A program made the position numbers and the translations under genes. This document shows, piece after piece, positions 8,022-10,230 of a DNA stretch of 10,230 bases (position 1 is its first letter; every line of letters starts with the position of its first letter). The DNA comes from Quisquiliibacterium sp. (GTDB lineage Bacteria; Pseudomonadota; Gammaproteobacteria; Burkholderiales; Burkholderiaceae_E). Below the pieces are notes generated by a model. That model was not told the DNA's origin. It saw only the letters and a program-made list of their open reading frames with translations, and did no database searches. The stretch spans positions 1 to 10,230 of the forward strand of contig JALRBB010000410.1 of assembly GCA_023257915.1 (NCBI GenBank), in the 5' to 3' direction.

Positions 8022-8869
8022 CGACCGCCGATCGACATCGCCATCAGCCGACGGATCCGCTCCTCGGTGGCCGGGTGGGTGGAGAACAGGCCTCGCAGCC
8101 CACCGCCCGACAGCGGATTGACGATCATCATCTGCGCGGTTTCAGGATGTCGCTCGGTGGCGTCGAGCGGAATGCCCTGCGCGTAGCGCTGGATCTTGTC
8201 GAGCGCCGAGGCCAGTGCATGCGGATCGCCGGAGATCTCGGCGCCGCCGCGATCCGCCTCGAACTCGCGCGCGCGGGAAATGGCCATCTGGATCAGTGCG
8301 CCCGCGATCGGTGCAAGCAAAGCCACCAGGATGCCGGCGATCGGATTGGCCGGACGGCCCTCGGAATCGCGCCCGCCGAACAGCAGCGCAAAATTGGCCA
8401 GCGCCGAGATCGCACCAGCCATCGTGGCAGAGATCGTCGAGATCAGAATGTCGCGATGTTTGACGTGCGCCAGTTCATGGGCCATCACCCCGCGCAGCTC
8501 GCGCGCTGACAACACTCGCAGGATGCCGGTGGTGGCGGCGACCGCTGCATGCTCCGGATTGCGGCCGGTGGCAAATGCGTTCGGTGCCTCCTCTTCGATC
8601 AGGTAGACACGCGGCATCGGCAGCTGCGCCCGCTCGGCGAGCTCTCGCACCATGCCGTAGAACTGCGGCGCGCTGGTTTCGTCGACCTCCTGCGCGTTGT
8701 ACATGCGCAGCACCATCTTGTCGGAAAACCAGTAGGCAAAGAAGTTGGACAGCAGCGCGAAACCGAGCGCCAGCAACATGCCCGACTTGCCGCCCATCGC
8801 CGCGCCGAGGACACCGAACAATGCGGTGATCGCCGCCATCAGCATCGCCGTCTTCATCCAGTTGAACAT
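8018..8869 (-). CDS. htpX: Membrane zinc metalloprotease HtpX
   Basis: HtpX is an inner-membrane M48-family protease that removes misfolded membrane proteins and is heat-inducible in E. coli. The 283-residue protein has two N-terminal transmembrane segments (about 7-25 and 30-48). The zinc site is HELAH at 131-135 (ligands H131 and H135, catalytic E132) with the downstream EFEAD motif at 202-206 supplying the third ligand. Two further hydrophobic segments lie near 144-166 and 175-198, and the family signature NAFATG is at 97-102. Length matches the family (about 280-295). The ATG at 8867-8869 has a strong GGAGG site 6 nt upstream, so the start is secure. It is the first gene of the tightly packed unit that continues to trkH, and a heat-shock-like promoter precedes it. 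Confidence 0.97.
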   Translation of the reverse strand: MFNWMKTAMLMAAITALFGVLGAAMGGKSGMLLALGFALLSNFFAYWFSDKMVLRMYNAQEVDETSAPQFYGMVRELAERAQLPMPRVYLIEEEAPNAFATGRNPEHAAVAATTGILRVLSARELRGVMAHELAHVKHRDILISTISATMAGAISALANFALLFGGRDSEGRPANPIAGILVALLAPIAGALIQMAISRAREFEADRGGAEISGDPHALASALDKIQRYAQGIPLDATERHPETAQMMIVNPLSGGGLRGLFSTHPATEERIRRLMAMSIGGR

Positions 8870-8875
8870 CGCTCG

Positions 8876-8880
8876 CCTCC
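8876..8880 (-). promoter_or_regulatory. Ribosome binding site of htpX
   Basis: GGAGG on the minus strand, 6 nt before the htpX ATG. It is the strongest Shine-Dalgarno in the window. Downstream genes mostly lack one, in keeping with coupled translation from htpX onward. Confidence 0.85.
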
Positions 8881-8886
8881 GGGTTG

Positions 8887-8913
8887 GACCAGGCCGGCCG
8901 GTGCCGCCTGGTC
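8887..8913 (-). other. GC-rich inverted repeat in the htpX leader
   Basis: Arms GACCAGGC (8906-8913 on the minus strand) and GCCTGGTC (8887-8894) pair perfectly over 8 bp around an 11-nt loop that contains the self-complementary CCGGCCGG. It lies between the predicted transcription start (about 8914-8917) and the htpX GGAGG site, so it would form a hairpin at the very 5' end of the mRNA. There is no T-run after it, so it is not a classic terminator. It could stabilise the message, modulate ribosome access, or be an operator. Confidence 0.5.
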
Positions 8914-8921
8914 AATACTTG

Positions 8922-8950
8922 ATATGGTTGCTGCCTGTGTCGCGTTCAAG
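8922..8950 (-). promoter_or_regulatory. Candidate sigma-32 (heat-shock) promoter for htpX
   Basis: On the minus strand a perfect CTTGAA (8945-8950) is followed after 15 nt by AACCATAT (8922-8929). This fits the RpoH consensus CTTGAA, 13-17 nt, CCCCATNT, with the -10 matching at C, C, A, T and the final T. The expected start of transcription is near 8914-8917, giving a leader of about 45 nt before htpX. A housekeeping sigma-70 reading of the same area (TTGAAC, 17 nt, CATATC) has a much poorer -10 match. htpX is a known heat-shock gene in E. coli, which supports the call. Confidence 0.55.
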
Positions 8951-8951
8951 A

Positions 8952-8970
8952 CCCGGACATTTCATCCGGG
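8952..8970 (-). other. Small hairpin over the fmt stop codon
   Basis: CCCGGA (8965-8970 on the minus strand) and TCCGGG (8952-8957) form a perfect 6-bp stem with a 7-nt loop that contains the fmt TGA. It ends one base before the CTTGAA of the putative htpX promoter. No T-run follows, so it would be at most a weak or Rho-assisted terminator, or a 3' end stabiliser for the def-fmt transcript. Confidence 0.35.
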
Positions 8971-9936
8971 CGGCCTGTCAGCCGCCGGATCAGGCGGCGA
9001 CAGGAAGCGTTCGCCGGCCTGGATCGCAAAACCGCGCAGGAAATCAGCCAGTGCGAGCCGACGCCCGCCCGGCTTTTGCAGCTCCAGCAAGGACAGCACC
9101 CCCTGCCCGCAGGCGACCAGCAGGCCGTCATCGCCGGCCTGCAGCACCGTGCCCGGCTGGGCGCCAGCGCTCGGCAGCGCAAGCGCCCGGGCGCGCCACA
9201 GCTTGATCGGCTCAGCGATGCGCGCCATGCGCAGTTGCGTGCCTGGAAACGGGTCGAAGGCACGCACCTTGTCGGCCAGCCGGTCTGCCGGCAAGCCCCA
9301 GTCGAGCATGGTCTCCGATTTCGTGATCTTGGCTGCGTAGGTGACGCCCTGCGTGGGCTGCGCCACCGGCTTTAGGGTCCCGGCCTGCAGTGCCTCTAGG
9401 GCCTCGACGATCATCGCGGCGCCGAGCTCGGCAAGACGATCATGCAGGCTGGCGGCCGACTCTTGCGGACCGATCGGCAACTCGCGGGCGCTGAGCATCG
9501 GCCCGGTGTCCAGACCTTCGTCCATTTGCATGATCGTGATGCCGCTGGTCCGGTCGCCAGCCTCGATCGCCCGCTGGATCGGCGCTGCGCCGCGCCAGCG
9601 CGGCAGCAGCGATGCATGGATGTTGATGCAGCCATGACGCGCGGCGCGCAAAACCTCGGTCGGCAGAATCAAACCATAGGCGGCCACGATGATCGCGTCG
9701 GCGTCAACTGCAGCGATCTGGGCCTGCACCTCGGGATCGCGAAGCGTGCGCGGCTGCAGCACCGGCACCCCGGCCTGCAACGCACGCTTTTTGACCGGAC
9801 TGGCCTGCAGTTTCTGGCCGCGCCCGGCCGGCTGATCGGCGCGCGTCAGCACGAGTTCGAGCTGATGCCCGGCCTCAAGCAGCGATGAGAGGGCGCGCTC
9901 GGCGAACTCCGGCGTGCCTGCGAAGATCAGTCTCAG
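8962..9936 (-). CDS. fmt: Methionyl-tRNA formyltransferase (apparent CTG start)
   Basis: Fmt transfers a formyl group from 10-formyl-tetrahydrofolate to initiator Met-tRNA in the cytoplasm. From the CTG at 9934-9936 the protein is 324 aa (E. coli 315). The N-terminus is the family's [15 protein letters not shown], then [10 protein letters not shown] (34-43), the catalytic region with N105 and H107 followed by [15 protein letters not shown] (109-123), and D143 in EGLDTGPM. These match N108, H110 and D146 of the E. coli enzyme. A C-terminal OB-like tRNA-binding domain fills roughly 205-310. In this frame the first ATG/GTG/TTG is the GTG at 9852 (codon 29), which would remove the first Rossmann strand, and none lies between the CTG and the frame's upstream limit visible here. 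The CTG overlaps the def stop as CTGA, echoing the ATGA and GTGA junctions elsewhere. GAGG lies 4 nt upstream. Confidence 0.93.
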   Translation of the reverse strand: MRLIFAGTPEFAERALSSLLEAGHQLELVLTRADQPAGRGQKLQASPVKKRALQAGVPVLQPRTLRDPEVQAQIAAVDADAIIVAAYGLILPTEVLRAARHGCINIHASLLPRWRGAAPIQRAIEAGDRTSGITIMQMDEGLDTGPMLSARELPIGPQESAASLHDRLAELGAAMIVEALEALQAGTLKPVAQPTQGVTYAAKITKSETMLDWGLPADRLADKVRAFDPFPGTQLRMARIAEPIKLWRARALALPSAGAQPGTVLQAGDDGLLVACGQGVLSLLELQKPGGRRLALADFLRGFAIQAGERFLSPPDPAADRPPG

Positions 9937-10230
9937 GCGGCCTCGCGATCGCTCTTGAGCATCTTGGTGCGAATGCGGGTTTGCTTGAGTCGCGATAGGT
10001 ACTGCACGAACACCCGTCCGTTCAGATGGTCGATTTCATGCTGCAGGCAGACCGCAAGCAAGCCGTCGGCCTGCAGCTCGAAGGGCTTGCCGTGCTCATC
10101 CAAGGCGCGCACGCGCACCGAGGCCGGACGCTCCACCTCTTCGTAGATGCCGGGAACCGACAGGCAGCCTTCTTCGTAGACCCGTTTCTCGCCACCGGAG
10201 TCGAGGATTTCCGGATTGATGAACACCTTG
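9933..10230 (-). CDS. def: Peptide deformylase, C-terminal part (5' end outside the window)
   Basis: Def is an Fe/Zn hydrolase that removes the formyl group from the N-terminal methionine of new proteins, the step complementary to Fmt. About 98 codons are visible and the frame stays open to the right edge, where KVFINPEI is typical internal Def sequence. Motif 2, EEGCLSVPG, supplies the metal-binding cysteine. Motif 3, HEIDHLNG, supplies both metal-binding histidines and the catalytic glutamate. Motif 1 (GxGLAAPQ) must lie beyond the right edge. The C-terminal tail ([13 protein letters not shown]...) is of normal length. The GTG that starts the visible open frame at 10226 is internal, not the start. 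The stop codon at 9933-9935 overlaps the proposed CTG of fmt. Confidence 0.95.
   Translation of the reverse strand, partial: KVFINPEILDSGGEKRVYEEGCLSVPGIYEEVERPASVRVRALDEHGKPFELQADGLLAVCLQHEIDHLNGRVFVQYLSRLKQTRIRTKMLKSDREAA

Noticed and set aside
8549..9340. Long open frame on the plus strand (263 codons) spanning htpX, the intergenic region and fmt
   Set aside because: It is antisense to two well-identified genes, its product is His/Arg/Gln-rich low-complexity sequence with no motif, and such open frames are common opposite GC-rich coding DNA.
9850..9852. GTG as the start of fmt
   Set aside because: It would remove [10 protein letters not shown] and the first Rossmann strand, which are encoded in the same frame upstream, so the gene must begin earlier.
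1..10230. Search for mobile elements, phage genes, defence islands, CRISPR arrays or RNA genes
   Set aside because: No direct repeats, transposase or integrase motifs, tRNA-like cloverleafs or composition shifts were seen. All genes are conserved chromosomal ones in a continuous layout.

Overview
The window is GC-rich, densely packed chromosomal DNA. Every gene I can support is on the minus strand, so transcription runs from high to low coordinates. In transcription order they are: def (peptide deformylase, 5' part beyond the right edge), fmt, htpX, rsmB, a DUF4390 secreted protein, ntrY, an ntrX-like response regulator, trkA, trkH, and the start of a further gene cut by the left edge. This order, together with the DUF4390 gene next to ntrY, points to a betaproteobacterium (a related gammaproteobacterium such as a Xanthomonadales member is possible). 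That placement is from remembered synteny, not a search. I see no phage, IS, tRNA, rRNA or CRISPR sequence and no base-composition break.

Right part (8962-10230): def and fmt form the usual pair for N-formyl-methionine metabolism. Fmt adds the formyl group to initiator Met-tRNA and Def removes it from new proteins. The fmt frame has no ATG, GTG or TTG at its expected start. It appears to begin at a CTG that overlaps the def stop codon (CTGA).

The only real intergenic space (8870-8961, 92 bp) holds a small hairpin at the fmt end, a good match to a sigma-32 heat-shock promoter, a GC-rich hairpin in the leader, and a GGAGG ribosome binding site for htpX.

Left part (1-8869): htpX, rsmB, DUF4390, ntrY, ntrX, trkA, trkH and the edge ORF follow each other with overlaps of 4, 4, 28 and 8 bp, gaps of 22 and 11 bp, then another 4-bp overlap. 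They look like one translationally coupled unit. It joins membrane protein quality control (HtpX), 16S rRNA methylation (RsmB), a membrane two-component system (NtrY/NtrX) and a complete Trk potassium uptake system (TrkA gating subunit plus TrkH channel).

The most unusual gene is the ntrX homologue. It has a normal receiver domain and an NtrX-type C-terminal Fis helix-turn-helix, but the central AAA+ sigma-54 activation domain is replaced by a short Ala-rich linker (244 aa in total). It should therefore not work as a sigma-54 activator. No stretch of more than 300 bases lacks a gene.
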